Shown in pieces: positions 8,245-17,435 of a stretch of 34,182 nt of DNA. Location: positions 1-34,182 of the forward strand of contig JAOTSA010000010.1 of the NCBI GenBank assembly GCA_030247515.1. Reading direction: 5' to 3'. A program made the translations under genes and the position numbers. The notes beneath the pieces are model-generated. The model did no database searches. It was not told where the DNA came from and was given only the letters and a program-made list of their open reading frames with translations. Source of the DNA: Sulfurimonas sp. (GTDB taxonomy: Bacteria > Campylobacterota > Campylobacteria > Campylobacterales > Sulfurimonadaceae). Numbering within the stretch: the first letter of the stretch is position 1; each line of letters opens with the position of its first letter.

Positions 8245-9351
8245 ATGGGTAAAATAATCAATGAAAACGAATACAAAAACTTTATACTTCAAGTAGCTAC
8301 GAAAATAAAACAGACTCAAATCAAACTTGCAGTGAGTGTAAATAGTGGGTTGTTGCATTTTTATTTTGAGCTTGGGCAAATGATTTCACTCAAACAGCAG
8401 CAGGCAAAATGGGGAAGTAAGTTTATTGAAAATATGGCAAAAGACCTTAAAAAAGAGTTTCCAGACCTTCAAGGTTTTTCACGAACAAATCTTTTTTATA
8501 TCAAAAAATTTTATGAATTTTACGCTTGCGCATTAGTCCAACTCCCCGTTGGACTAATGCAAAGCGAGGAAAACAGAATAGTCCAACTCCCCGTTGGACT
8601 ATTAGACGAGATATTGTTTACGATACCTTGGAGACATCATATAGAGATTTTAAATAAAGCAAACACGATAGACGAAGCCGTATATTACATCAAACAAACT
8701 ATCACAAATAATTGGAACAAAGATACCTTAGCACTAAATCTCAAAACGAACCTTTATGCAAGAGATGCAAAAGGAGTAAATAATTTTCAAAATACTCTTC
8801 CCCAACCACTTTCAGATTTGGCGACACAGACGATAAAAGACCCGTATGTATTTGATTTTTTGACATTTGAAAAACCTTTTGTTGAGAGAGATATAGAAAA
8901 TAAACTTATTGATAATATCACAAAATTTTTGCTAGAACTTGGTCGTGGCTTTGCTTATGTAGGAAAACAGTATCACTTAGAAATAGCTGGGGTTGATAGA
9001 TATATTGACCTTCTTTTTTACCATATTGAACTGAAATGTTATGTGGTTATTGAACTTAAAAATAAAAAGTTTATCCCAGAATATGCTGGAAAACTTAATT
9101 TTTACATATCAGCAATCGATACAATTTTAAAAAAAGAAAATGACAATCCAACCATCGGGATACTTCTGTGTCGTGATAAAAACAACATTGAAGTTGAATT
9201 TTCATTGCGAGATATAAATAAACCAATGGGTGTGAGTGAGTTTGAATTAACAGAGATATTGCCTGAAAAATTTAAAAGTTTATTGCCGTCTATTGAAGAT
9301 TTTGAAGCAGAATTAAGTGAATTATTGGTAAGTGATAAGGAGGAAATATGA
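8245..9351 (+). CDS. DUF1016/YhcG-family PD-(D/E)xK nuclease domain protein
   Basis: This 368-residue protein has the two-part DUF1016 architecture. An N-terminal helical DNA-binding region (about 1-95) contains GFSRTNLFYIKKFYEFY. The C-terminal nuclease-like domain (about 190-345) contains YIDLLFYH (Asp255) and VIELK (Glu270, Lys272), the D...ExK core. Members are widespread in mobile and defence-associated DNA; cellular targets are not established. The linker holds two copies of VQLPVGL (about 98-104 and 113-119), each encoded by a perfect DNA palindrome. The start has AAGGAGAT upstream. Its stop overlaps the lsrK-like start by four bases (ATGA), and its last codons double as that gene's ribosome site. 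Likely an acquired gene. Confidence 0.85.
   Translation: MGKIINENEYKNFILQVATKIKQTQIKLAVSVNSGLLHFYFELGQMISLKQQQAKWGSKFIENMAKDLKKEFPDLQGFSRTNLFYIKKFYEFYACALVQLPVGLMQSEENRIVQLPVGLLDEILFTIPWRHHIEILNKANTIDEAVYYIKQTITNNWNKDTLALNLKTNLYARDAKGVNNFQNTLPQPLSDLATQTIKDPYVFDFLTFEKPFVERDIENKLIDNITKFLLELGRGFAYVGKQYHLEIAGVDRYIDLLFYHIELKCYVVIELKNKKFIPEYAGKLNFYISAIDTILKKENDNPTIGILLCRDKNNIEVEFSLRDINKPMGVSEFELTEILPEKFKSLLPSIEDFEAELSELLVSDKEEI
8530..8603. repeat. Two in-frame palindromes inside the DUF1016 gene
   Basis: Palindrome 1 has 13-bp perfect arms at 8530-8542 and 8548-8560. Palindrome 2 has 11-bp perfect arms at 8577-8587 and 8593-8603. Both share the loop TCCCC and the inner stem AGTCCAAC/GTTGGACT. The outer stem pairs differ between copies yet stay complementary in each. 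Each encodes VQLPVGL in the linker between the two domains. Confidence 0.9.
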
Positions 9352-10910
9352 ACTACTTAATGGCAATAGACGCAGGAACAGGGAGTGTTAGGGCAGTTAT
9401 ATTTGATACCTTGGGCAATCAGATAAGCGTGGCTCAAAAAGAGTGGACACACCTTGAGGAAGAGGGCGTGCCAAACTCTATGAGTTTTGATTTTGAAAAA
9501 AATTGGCTTTTGGTGTGCGAGTGTATAAAGGAGTCGTTCAAAGCGGCAAACCTGAGCGGCGAAGATATAGCCGCTCTTAGCGCTACAAGTATGCGTGAGG
9601 GAATCGTTCTTTATGACAGAGATGGCAATGAGCTTTGGGCAGTTGCTAATGTGGATGCGAGGGCGGATAAAGAAGTTCGGTTTTTAAAAGAAAATTTTAA
9701 GGGCATCGAAGAGGAGTTTTACGCTGAGTCTGGGCAGACTTTTGCGCTTGGGGCGATACCTCGTATCATGTGGTTAAAGAACAATAGAGCAGAACTTTAT
9801 GAGAGAGTGGCGAAAATCTCTATGATTGGGGATTGGATTTTGGCTCGACTTTGCGGAGTTATTGCAACAGATCCTAGTAACGGCGGGACAACTGGGATAT
9901 TCTCTTTGAAAAAGCGTGACTGGGCGGGCGAAATGGCTGCAAAAGTCGGGCTTAAGGATGATATTTTTCCTAAAGTGTTGGAAGTCGGAACTCTTATGGG
10001 CGGTGTTACGGACAAGGCTTCAAAAGAGAGCGGCTTGTCAACAAACACTAAAGTAGTTATGGGCGGCGGCGATGTTCAACTTGGTTCGGCAGGACTTGGC
10101 GTTGTTGAGGTTGGTCAGGTAGCGATTCTTGGCGGCTCTTTTTGGCAGCAGGTCGTAAATATAGACAAAAACACGCCTCCCCCACTTGATATGAACATAA
10201 GAGTAAATCCGCATGTGATTCCAAACCTCTCTCAAGCAGAGGGCATCACCTTTTTCAGCGGTCTGGTTATGAGATGGTTTAGGGATGCTTTTTGCGATAT
10301 GGAGAAGCTTCAAGCAAAAGAGCAGGGCGTGGATGTTTACGCACTTATGGAAGAAAAAGCCGCACAAGTTCCCGCAGGTTCATACGGAATTTTGCCGATT
10401 TTTTCGGATAGTATGAAGTACTCCAAATGGTACCACGCAGCTCCTAGTTTTTTAAACCTTAGTATAAACCCAGAAATTTGTAACCGTGCTTCAATGTTTA
10501 GAAGTTTGCAAGAAAATGCGGCTATAGTGTCTGCCATAAATCTTGATAAAATAAAAGAGTTTACGGACATAAAAATAGAGACAATAGTTTTTGCAGGCGG
10601 TGCAAGCAAAGGCAAACTTTGGTCTCAGATAGTTGCCGATGTGACGGGGTGTAGAGTTAAAATCCCTCGTGTAACAGAAGCAACTGCTTTAGGTGCTGCT
10701 ATGGCGGCTGGCGTGGGAGTGGGGATATACAGAGATATAGCAAGTGCGGCAAAAGAGTTGGTAGTTTGGGATAAAACTTATGAACCAAATATGGAAAATA
10801 AAAAAATTTACGATGAGATAAAAATAAAGTTCCAAAGCGCATATGAAGCACAGTTGAAGTTAGTTGATGATAACATCACGGCTTCAATGTGGAGAGCGCC
10901 TGGTCTTTAA
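9348..10910 (+). CDS. lsrK: Autoinducer-2 kinase (FGGY family), LsrK-like
   Basis: LsrK phosphorylates the quorum-sensing signal AI-2 (an open-chain form of DPD) in the cytoplasm after uptake. The 520-residue protein closely follows the E. coli LsrK pattern as I recall it: MAIDAGTGSVRAVIFD at the N terminus (ATP phosphate loop), SMREGIVLY, NVDARA, VDP-like TDPSNGGTTG, GGGDVQLG, SFWQQVVN, RVNPHVIP, MRWFRDAFCD, IFSDSMKY and FAGGASKGKLWSQI, ending in SMWRAPGL. The start is supported by AAGGAGG just upstream. No lsrACDBFG transport or processing genes, nor lsrR, are nearby. A divergent FGGY sugar kinase is the alternative, but the motif match is strong. A leader of 76 bases separates it from metK. 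Confidence 0.87.
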   Translation: MNYLMAIDAGTGSVRAVIFDTLGNQISVAQKEWTHLEEEGVPNSMSFDFEKNWLLVCECIKESFKAANLSGEDIAALSATSMREGIVLYDRDGNELWAVANVDARADKEVRFLKENFKGIEEEFYAESGQTFALGAIPRIMWLKNNRAELYERVAKISMIGDWILARLCGVIATDPSNGGTTGIFSLKKRDWAGEMAAKVGLKDDIFPKVLEVGTLMGGVTDKASKESGLSTNTKVVMGGGDVQLGSAGLGVVEVGQVAILGGSFWQQVVNIDKNTPPPLDMNIRVNPHVIPNLSQAEGITFFSGLVMRWFRDAFCDMEKLQAKEQGVDVYALMEEKAAQVPAGSYGILPIFSDSMKYSKWYHAAPSFLNLSINPEICNRASMFRSLQENAAIVSAINLDKIKEFTDIKIETIVFAGGASKGKLWSQIVADVTGCRVKIPRVTEATALGAAMAAGVGVGIYRDIASAAKELVVWDKTYEPNMENKKIYDEIKIKFQSAYEAQLKLVDDNITASMWRAPGL

Positions 10911-10986
10911 AAACCAAAACCAAAATGCGTCCTCTAAACTAGTCTGCACTCTCGCAGGCTGATAATAACTTAAGGAAAAATAATAG

Positions 10987-12192
10987 ATGTATTTATTTAC
11001 AAGTGAAGTAGTAAGCCCTGGGCATCCAGATAAATGTGCGGATATTATCGCAGACAGTATAGTCGATAAGTTGATTATCGGAGACCCAAAATCAAGAGTT
11101 GCATCAGAGGTTTTTGTTGCAGGAAAACATATTGTAATCGGTGGCGAAGTTACATCAAAAACAAGAGTTACAACGGAAGATTATAAAAAAATTGTTCATG
11201 ATGCGCTTGTAAACATTGGCTATGACGGAAATCCGTACTTTACAAAAGAGGAGTGTCTGCACCCCGAAGATGTAGAACTTCAAGTGCTTTTAAATGCACA
11301 ATCTCCTGACATAAACCAAGGTGTTGACCAAGAAGACGGCGAAACAGGTGCGGGTGATCAGGGGATAATGTTTGGTTATGCTGACATTGAGACAAAAAAC
11401 TTTATGCCGAGTGCTATCACATATGCCAGAGTTCTGATGGAAAAAGTTTATAATTTTGCAAAGGAAAATCCATCTAAACTAGGTGTTGATATCAAGACGC
11501 AAGTTACTATGGATTATGGCAAAAAAGAGAACTTTGAGAAGTGCCAACCGCAAAAGATTCACACTATTGTTGTATCTGCTCCATGTGTAAACACGATGGA
11601 CATTGTGAGTGTGCGAAAACTTATCGGTGCGCTTATAGACGATGCAGGGCTTCCAAGTGAGCTTTACAACAAAAACGACTGTATCATCCACATCAATCCG
11701 ACTGGAAAATATGTATCTCACTCTTCACTGCATGATTCAGGATTGACGGGGAGAAAGCTTATAGTTGACAGTTTTGGCGGTTACGCACCTATTGGTGGCG
11801 GAGCGCAGAGTTCTAAAGACTACACAAAAGTGGACAGAAGCGGACTTTATGCGGCACGATACATTGCAAAACATATCGTTGCGGCGGGACTTGCTAAAAA
11901 AGCGTTGGTTCAAATCTCTTATGCCATTGGTGTAGCAAGACCGACATCTGTTGCGGTGGACACTTATGGAACGGTTATCAGCGGTTTGGATGATGATAAA
12001 CTCTCAACATTTGTGCAAGAGAGTTTTCCGCTTACTCCAAACTGGATAACACGCAAATTTAACCTTGACCATCCCTCAAAAGAGACATTTTTGTACGCAG
12101 ATGTTGCGGCTCGAGGACAGGTGGGGCAGAGTGATTACCCTTGGGAAAAGCTGGATGAGTTAGAGAAATTTGAGGCTCTTAAATCGTTATGA
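10987..12192 (+). CDS. metK: S-adenosylmethionine synthetase
   Basis: MetK makes SAM from methionine and ATP. The 401-residue length is normal. Visible signatures are SEVVSPGHPDKCADIIADS at the N terminus (ATP site), the hexapeptide GAGDQG with MFGYA, and GGGAQSSKDYTKVDRSG, equivalent to the GGGAFSGKD loop with Ser in place of Phe. The start is ATG with an AAGG ribosome site. A 7-bp hairpin with one G-T pair (10941-10947/10954-10960) lies in the leader but has no T-run. Its stop overlaps the mqnE start (ATGA), so SAM synthesis is translationally coupled to a SAM-using enzyme. It heads the run metK-mqnE-pglB-galU-pgi. Confidence 0.95.
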   Translation: MYLFTSEVVSPGHPDKCADIIADSIVDKLIIGDPKSRVASEVFVAGKHIVIGGEVTSKTRVTTEDYKKIVHDALVNIGYDGNPYFTKEECLHPEDVELQVLLNAQSPDINQGVDQEDGETGAGDQGIMFGYADIETKNFMPSAITYARVLMEKVYNFAKENPSKLGVDIKTQVTMDYGKKENFEKCQPQKIHTIVVSAPCVNTMDIVSVRKLIGALIDDAGLPSELYNKNDCIIHINPTGKYVSHSSLHDSGLTGRKLIVDSFGGYAPIGGGAQSSKDYTKVDRSGLYAARYIAKHIVAAGLAKKALVQISYAIGVARPTSVAVDTYGTVISGLDDDKLSTFVQESFPLTPNWITRKFNLDHPSKETFLYADVAARGQVGQSDYPWEKLDELEKFEALKSL

Positions 12193-13244
12193 GCCTTAGA
12201 GAGAAGATAGAAGCAGGAGAGAGAGTTAGTTTTGATGAGGCTCTCTCGCTTTACGATATGGATTTGTTTGAACTCGGTTCACTTGCATCTGGCATAAGAG
12301 AGAAGCTTCATGGCAAAAAAACATACTACAACATCAACCGCCACATCAATCCGACAAATATTTGTGCGGATGTCTGCAAATTTTGCGCTTACTCTGCAAC
12401 GAGAAAAAATCCAAACCAATACACCATGACGCACGAACAAATCATGGACATCGTAAAAGATGCCTCTGCAAGAGATATAAAAGAGGTGCATATCGTCTCT
12501 GCTCACAACCCAAATACGGGGCTTGAGTGGTATTTGGAGATTTTTAAAAAGATAAAAACTGCATATCCGCATCTACATGTAAAAGCTCTTACTGCCGCTG
12601 AGATAGACTTTTTGGCAAGACATTACGGCAAAAGTTATGATGAGATACTTGATTTGATGGTAGAGTACGGTGTGGACTCTATGCCTGGTGGCGGAGCTGA
12701 AATCTTTGATGAAGAGGTGCGAGACTATATCTGCAAAGGCAAAGTCTCCTCTGATGGCTGGCTTGAAATCCACAAAAAGTGGCATGAACGAGGCAAAAAA
12801 AGCAATGTAACTATGCTCTTTGGACATGTAGAGAGCCGTGCAAACCGCATAGACCACATGATGCGCATACGAGAGCTTCAAGATATGACGGGTGGTTTTA
12901 ACTGCTTTATCCCGCTTGTTTACCAAAAAGAGAACAACTACCTAAATATCAAAGACCCCATAACGGCAAATGAGATTTTAAAAACTATGGCAATAAGCCG
13001 CATTGTTTTAGACAATGTGCCAAACCTAAAAGCTTACTGGGTTACTTCAACCGTAGGGCTGGCACTTGTTGCTCAAGAGTTTGGTGCAAACGACTTAGAC
13101 GGAACGATAGAAAAAGAGTCTATCAACTCTGCAGCAGGTGCAAAGAGTGCAAACGGGGTGAAGCTTGGAGATTTTACTGCTCTTATCAAAAACAGCGGTT
13201 TTGTCCCTGTTGAGAGAGACAGTCTTTATAATGAACTAGGGTAG
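12189..13244 (+). CDS. mqnE: Aminofutalosine synthase, radical SAM enzyme of menaquinone synthesis
   Basis: MqnE joins the enolpyruvyl group of 3-(1-carboxyvinyloxy)benzoate to SAM-derived adenosine to give aminofutalosine in the futalosine pathway used by Campylobacterota. The 351-residue protein has the radical SAM cluster motif CxxxCxxC at Cys59, Cys63 and Cys66 (CADVCKFCAYS). The segment GVDSMPGGGAEIFDEEVR is typical of the MqnE/MqnC/CofH group. The related cyclase MqnC is the main alternative; overall pattern and the YNINRHINPTNIC N terminus favour MqnE. It overlaps metK by four bases and precedes pglB by 11. Confidence 0.88.
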   Translation: MSLREKIEAGERVSFDEALSLYDMDLFELGSLASGIREKLHGKKTYYNINRHINPTNICADVCKFCAYSATRKNPNQYTMTHEQIMDIVKDASARDIKEVHIVSAHNPNTGLEWYLEIFKKIKTAYPHLHVKALTAAEIDFLARHYGKSYDEILDLMVEYGVDSMPGGGAEIFDEEVRDYICKGKVSSDGWLEIHKKWHERGKKSNVTMLFGHVESRANRIDHMMRIRELQDMTGGFNCFIPLVYQKENNYLNIKDPITANEILKTMAISRIVLDNVPNLKAYWVTSTVGLALVAQEFGANDLDGTIEKESINSAAGAKSANGVKLGDFTALIKNSGFVPVERDSLYNELG

Positions 13245-13255
13245 GGAGCATCTTT

Positions 13256-15367
13256 ATGAATGCCATGACACAAGAGACAAAGCAAACACTGCTCTACATA
13301 GCCATTGCATTTGCGTTTTCAGTTGCCGTTCGTCTGATTTGGTATTATCAGTTTAGCGGCTATGAACCCTTTATGTTTAACTCCCAGTTTATGATAAACA
13401 CAAATGACGGTTACTACTTTGCAGAGGGTGCTAGAGATATCTTAAGCGGTGTGAACCAAGAGAACGATTTGTCTCCCATAACTATGGCGGCTTCAAGACT
13501 AACCGCACTTTTTGCTTTTATACTCCCATTTTCATTTGAAACTGTTATTTTTTTTATGCCAGTGGTGCTTAGTTCGCTTGTTGTTATCCCCATTATCCTT
13601 ATAGCAAGAAGCCTTGGGGATTTGGAAATGGGGCTTGTTGCGGCACTTTTGGCAAGCATCGCACATAGTTACTACAACCGCACAATGATAGGCTACTTTG
13701 ATACCGACATGCTTAATATTGTACTGCCGATGTTCTTGCTTTGGTCGATTATTTTGGCGATAAGAACAAATGAGGACAAATACCTTCTCGTTATGGCATT
13801 TGATATCTTGCTTTATCGTTGGTGGTATCCTCAGAGTTACTCTTTGGAGTTTGCATTTTTTGGATTAATCCTCTTTTACACACTTATATGGGAGAGAAAA
13901 AATCTCTACAATTACAAGCTTTTAGCCATTATGATGTTTGCGATGGTTGGGCTTGACGAGTATTTGCGATTTCTTATTGTTATGGTTGTTTTTGCACTCT
14001 ATAAACAGAAGAAGTTTGAAAAATATGTTTATGCACTGCTTGGCATAGCAGTTGTTCTCTTTTTTGCTTCAGGAGGATTTAAACCTATCTGGTATCTTTT
14101 GAAAATATATGTTTTTAAAGATGCCGTTATGGCAGGAGATTTGGGTCTAAAACTTCATTTTTATGCAGTCATGCAGACTGTACGAGAAGCAGGACATATC
14201 CCTTTTGAAACATTTGCAAGCCGTATAAGCGGGCATGTTGTTACATTTTTAGTTTCAGTGGCTGGGTTTGTTTATCTTACATATAAACACAAAGTGATGC
14301 TCTTTGGTTTGCCACTTATCGGGCTTGGTTTTTTGGCTTATGCTGGAGGGCTTCGATTTACCATCTATGCAGTCCCTGTTTTAGCTTTTGGAGCAGCATT
14401 TCTTATCACACAGACCGCTCAATTTATGCCGACGCCAAGGCTGAAATTTCTCGCACCTCTGCTTCTTACGATTCTGGCTTTGGTTCCAAATATCATACAT
14501 ATCCAAAACTACAAAGTTCCGACTGTTTTTCAAGCCGATGAGGTAAAGGTTTTAGAGAAGCTTAAAGCAGAAGCAAAGAGAGAGGATTATGTCGTTGCGT
14601 GGTGGGATTATGGTTATCCGATTCGTTACTACAGTGATGTTAAGACGTTGGTTGATGGTGGTAAGCATGATGGAGATGTCAATTTTCCTGTTAGTTTTAT
14701 GCTGACAAATCCACCTGAAGTTGCCGCAAAAATGGCGAGACTTGATGTGGAATATACCGAAATGCGCTATAAGCGTACGAAAGAGGATAAAAATCTCACA
14801 CTTCTTTCAAATATAGAGGAGATGACAAAGGCGTATGGTTTTAGTGACACAAATGACTTTTTGTACTCACTCCAAACAGAGACAACGCTTCCTGAAAAAA
14901 CAAGAGATGTCTATTTCTATCTTCCTGTTAGAATGAGCGATATTTACCCAACAGTGGAGATGTTTTCTAACATTGACCTCATGAGCGGCGAGATGAAAAA
15001 ACGCTCTTTTTTCTATACAACAAAATCTTTTAAACAAGATGGCAACAAAATCAATCTTGATCAAGGAATTGTCTTTGATTTGCAAAGTACAACTGTCATG
15101 ATAGGGACTCAAAAAGCATCTGTAAAAAGGTTCGTTCAAACAGCTTATGATAAAAACATGAAGCTTACAAAAAACATACAAATGGCAAATCCTGAAGGGG
15201 AGATGAGTGTGGTATATATGTCAAATTATGGGACTTTTTTGGTTCTTGATGAAAAAACATATAATTCTCTCTATATTCAGTTAGCAGTTTTAGAAGAGTA
15301 TGATAAAATGTTATTTGAAGAGGTTGTTTTAGCCCCTCAAGCAAAAGTATATAAATTAAAAATTTAA
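13256..15367 (+). CDS. pglB: Oligosaccharyltransferase PglB/STT3 family (protein N-glycosylation)
   Basis: PglB moves a lipid-linked oligosaccharide onto Asn in D/E-x-N-x-S/T sequons at the periplasmic face of the inner membrane. The 703-residue length is close to C. jejuni PglB. About 12-13 hydrophobic segments fill residues 1-410. NTNDGYYFAEGARD in the first periplasmic loop supplies an acidic metal ligand and GYFDTDML carries a DxD-like motif. The soluble periplasmic domain has WWDYG at 449-453 followed by YPIRYYSDVKTLVDGGKH, and RMSDI fits the MxxI motif of bacterial enzymes. It ends AKVYKLKI, as in Campylobacter. The ribosome site is AGGGAGC. The rest of the pgl glycan cluster is not here; galU and pgi follow and feed nucleotide-sugar supply. 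Confidence 0.94.
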   Translation: MNAMTQETKQTLLYIAIAFAFSVAVRLIWYYQFSGYEPFMFNSQFMINTNDGYYFAEGARDILSGVNQENDLSPITMAASRLTALFAFILPFSFETVIFFMPVVLSSLVVIPIILIARSLGDLEMGLVAALLASIAHSYYNRTMIGYFDTDMLNIVLPMFLLWSIILAIRTNEDKYLLVMAFDILLYRWWYPQSYSLEFAFFGLILFYTLIWERKNLYNYKLLAIMMFAMVGLDEYLRFLIVMVVFALYKQKKFEKYVYALLGIAVVLFFASGGFKPIWYLLKIYVFKDAVMAGDLGLKLHFYAVMQTVREAGHIPFETFASRISGHVVTFLVSVAGFVYLTYKHKVMLFGLPLIGLGFLAYAGGLRFTIYAVPVLAFGAAFLITQTAQFMPTPRLKFLAPLLLTILALVPNIIHIQNYKVPTVFQADEVKVLEKLKAEAKREDYVVAWWDYGYPIRYYSDVKTLVDGGKHDGDVNFPVSFMLTNPPEVAAKMARLDVEYTEMRYKRTKEDKNLTLLSNIEEMTKAYGFSDTNDFLYSLQTETTLPEKTRDVYFYLPVRMSDIYPTVEMFSNIDLMSGEMKKRSFFYTTKSFKQDGNKINLDQGIVFDLQSTTVMIGTQKASVKRFVQTAYDKNMKLTKNIQMANPEGEMSVVYMSNYGTFLVLDEKTYNSLYIQLAVLEEYDKMLFEEVVLAPQAKVYKLKI

Positions 15368-15384
15368 AATAAAGAGGTCAGAGA

Positions 15385-16224
15385 ATGCCAATAGACAAAA
15401 CAAAGATAAGAAAATGCCTTTTCCCTGCAGCGGGATACGGAACGAGATTTCTTCCTGCAACAAAAGCTATCCCAAAAGAGATGTTGCCGATTTTAACAAA
15501 ACCACTTTTACAGTACGGTGTAGAAGAGGCTAGAGAAGCAGGAATTAGTACTATGGCAATAGTAACAGGGCGTGGAAAACGTGCTATTGAAGACCACTTT
15601 GACCGCTCTTATGAGCTTGAGCATCAGATAGATGGAACTTCTAAAGAGATACTCATGAAAGAGATACGTGACATCGTTAAAAATTGTACTATCAGCTACA
15701 CGAGACAAGTCGAGATGAAAGGTTTGGGTCATGCTATTTTGACGGGGCAAACGCTTATCGGGGATGAGCCTTTTGCGGTTGTTTTAGCAGATGACTTGTG
15801 CGACAACAACGGCGAATCTATCTTAACGCAAATGGTAAAGCTCTTTGAAACATACCAGTGCTCTATCGTGGCGGTTGAAGAAGTGCCTCTTGAAGAGACA
15901 AATAAGTACGGTGTGGTAGCGGGTGAATTTATAGCAGATGATGTGATGCGTGTTACTCACATGGTTGAAAAACCAGAGTCTAAAGATGCGCCTTCAAATC
16001 TTGCCATCATTGGACGCTATATCCTAACGCCAGATATTTTTGACATTTTGAAAGAGACAAAGCCAGGAAAAGGCGGAGAGATTCAGATAACAGATGCTCT
16101 TTTAGAACAAGCTAAGCAAGGTAAAGTAATCGCTTACAAATTTAAGGGCAAGAGATTTGACTGTGGAAGTGTTGAGGGTTTTGTCCAAGCGACAAACTTC
16201 TTTTATACTAAAAACAAAGGCTAA
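15385..16224 (+). CDS. galU: UTP-glucose-1-phosphate uridylyltransferase
   Basis: GalU makes UDP-glucose from UTP and glucose-1-phosphate for envelope glycans. The 279-residue protein begins with the nucleotide-binding motif AAGYGTRFLPATKAIPKEML from residue 15, and has VLADDLCD and the sugar-site segment VEKPESKDAPSNLAIIGRYI. FDCGSVEGF near the end is also typical. The length is standard for bacterial GalU. AAAGAGG lies just upstream of the ATG. It sits 17 bases after pglB and two bases before pgi. Confidence 0.95.
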   Translation: MPIDKTKIRKCLFPAAGYGTRFLPATKAIPKEMLPILTKPLLQYGVEEAREAGISTMAIVTGRGKRAIEDHFDRSYELEHQIDGTSKEILMKEIRDIVKNCTISYTRQVEMKGLGHAILTGQTLIGDEPFAVVLADDLCDNNGESILTQMVKLFETYQCSIVAVEEVPLEETNKYGVVAGEFIADDVMRVTHMVEKPESKDAPSNLAIIGRYILTPDIFDILKETKPGKGGEIQITDALLEQAKQGKVIAYKFKGKRFDCGSVEGFVQATNFFYTKNKG

Positions 16225-16226
16225 TC

Positions 16227-17435
16227 ATGCATTATGAACATAACTTTATCCCGACAATTTCAGATGAAGATGTTTTTCATCGCATAGAAGCGCAAAGAGA
16301 CTCTATCGGTTACTATAACCTTGTACATCAAGATACTTCTGCTTTAAAAGCGTATGCCTCAAAAGTAAAGCAGCAAAATGTTGTTGTTATCGGGATTGGA
16401 GGGAGTACGCTTGGTACTTACGCAATCTACAAATTTCTAAAACACTCTAAAAATTTGAGTAAAAAACTCTTTTTTCTTGAGACAACAGACCCGATAGATA
16501 TCAAATCAAAACTAAAAAATATTGACTTAGAAGATACTCTTTTTATCGTAATATCCAAGTCAGGAACAACGATTGAAACGGTTTCTATTTTCAAATATAT
16601 CAACTCTTTGGTAAAGTGTGACGAACACAACACTGTTGTTGTCACAGAGAGTGATTCAAAGCTCAATGAGTACGCTGTTGCTAACGGGCTTCTAAACTTT
16701 GAGATACCAAAAAATGTTGGCGGAAGATTCTCTGTTTTTAGTGCTGTGGGGCTTCTTCCTTTGGCGATTGTCGGTATAGATATTGATGAGCTTTTAGATG
16801 GCACAAAAAAGATTTATAACTCATTTTTTGAGCAAAAAGATGCGTATGAGAGAGTGCTTAAAAAAGCTCGTTTCTTTGTAGAGTGCAAAAATAGTTTTAA
16901 CATCAATGTTGTTTTTTCCTACTCATCAAGATTAGAGGGTTTTAACAAGTGGTATATTCAGCTTTGGGGCGAGAGTTTAGGTAAAGTAGATCGCAACACT
17001 ACAAGACAGGGACTTACTCCTATTGGTATCATCGGACCGATTGACCAACACTCTTTTTTACAGCTTATTGTAGAGGGAAGACGTGACAAAACAGTTAGCG
17101 TTATCAAAGTAAATGATTTTGCAAGTGATTTAAAAATCCCAAAAATCGCACTTCAAGGGCTTGAAGAGTTAAACTATATAGATGAGATAGAGTTCTCAGC
17201 ACTTATCAACAAGCAGGCAGACGCTACCATAGAGTCCATACGCAATCTGGGAGATATCCCATGTGACGTTATGACGATAGATGGAGTTAATGAGCAGAGT
17301 ATCTCGTCTCTTATGTATGAGTACGAACTCTTAACATCTGTATGTGCGGAGTTTATGTACATCAATGCCTATGACCAACCAGGTGTGGAAGCAGGCAAAA
17401 TCATCCTTAAGCAAAAGCTTAAAGAGGGTAGATAG
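16227..17435 (+). CDS. pgi: Glucose-6-phosphate isomerase (short form)
   Basis: Pgi interconverts glucose-6-phosphate and fructose-6-phosphate; the fructose form is also the GlmS substrate. At 402 residues it is shorter than the ~550-residue E. coli enzyme, as is common in Campylobacterota. Signatures are GIGGSTLGTYAIYKFL, the SIS phosphate loop SKSGTTIET, GGRFSVFSAVG, LWGESLGK and the C-terminal NAYDQPGVEAGK with catalytic Lys. It is the last gene of the plus-strand run; the stem-loop at 17441-17475 lies directly after it, though that structure has a better T-run in the opposite direction. Confidence 0.94.
   Translation: MHYEHNFIPTISDEDVFHRIEAQRDSIGYYNLVHQDTSALKAYASKVKQQNVVVIGIGGSTLGTYAIYKFLKHSKNLSKKLFFLETTDPIDIKSKLKNIDLEDTLFIVISKSGTTIETVSIFKYINSLVKCDEHNTVVVTESDSKLNEYAVANGLLNFEIPKNVGGRFSVFSAVGLLPLAIVGIDIDELLDGTKKIYNSFFEQKDAYERVLKKARFFVECKNSFNINVVFSYSSRLEGFNKWYIQLWGESLGKVDRNTTRQGLTPIGIIGPIDQHSFLQLIVEGRRDKTVSVIKVNDFASDLKIPKIALQGLEELNYIDEIEFSALINKQADATIESIRNLGDIPCDVMTIDGVNEQSISSLMYEYELLTSVCAEFMYINAYDQPGVEAGKIILKQKLKEGR

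Noticed and set aside
8530-8603. CRISPR-like repeat array
   Set aside because: There are only two copies, each palindromic with a 16-base gap, inside a coding region in frame, with no spacers or cas genes.
10941-10960. Hairpin in the metK leader as a terminator or SAM riboswitch
   Set aside because: The stem is only 7 bp with a G-T pair, has no T-run, and the 76-base leader shows no SAM-riboswitch architecture that I can recognise.
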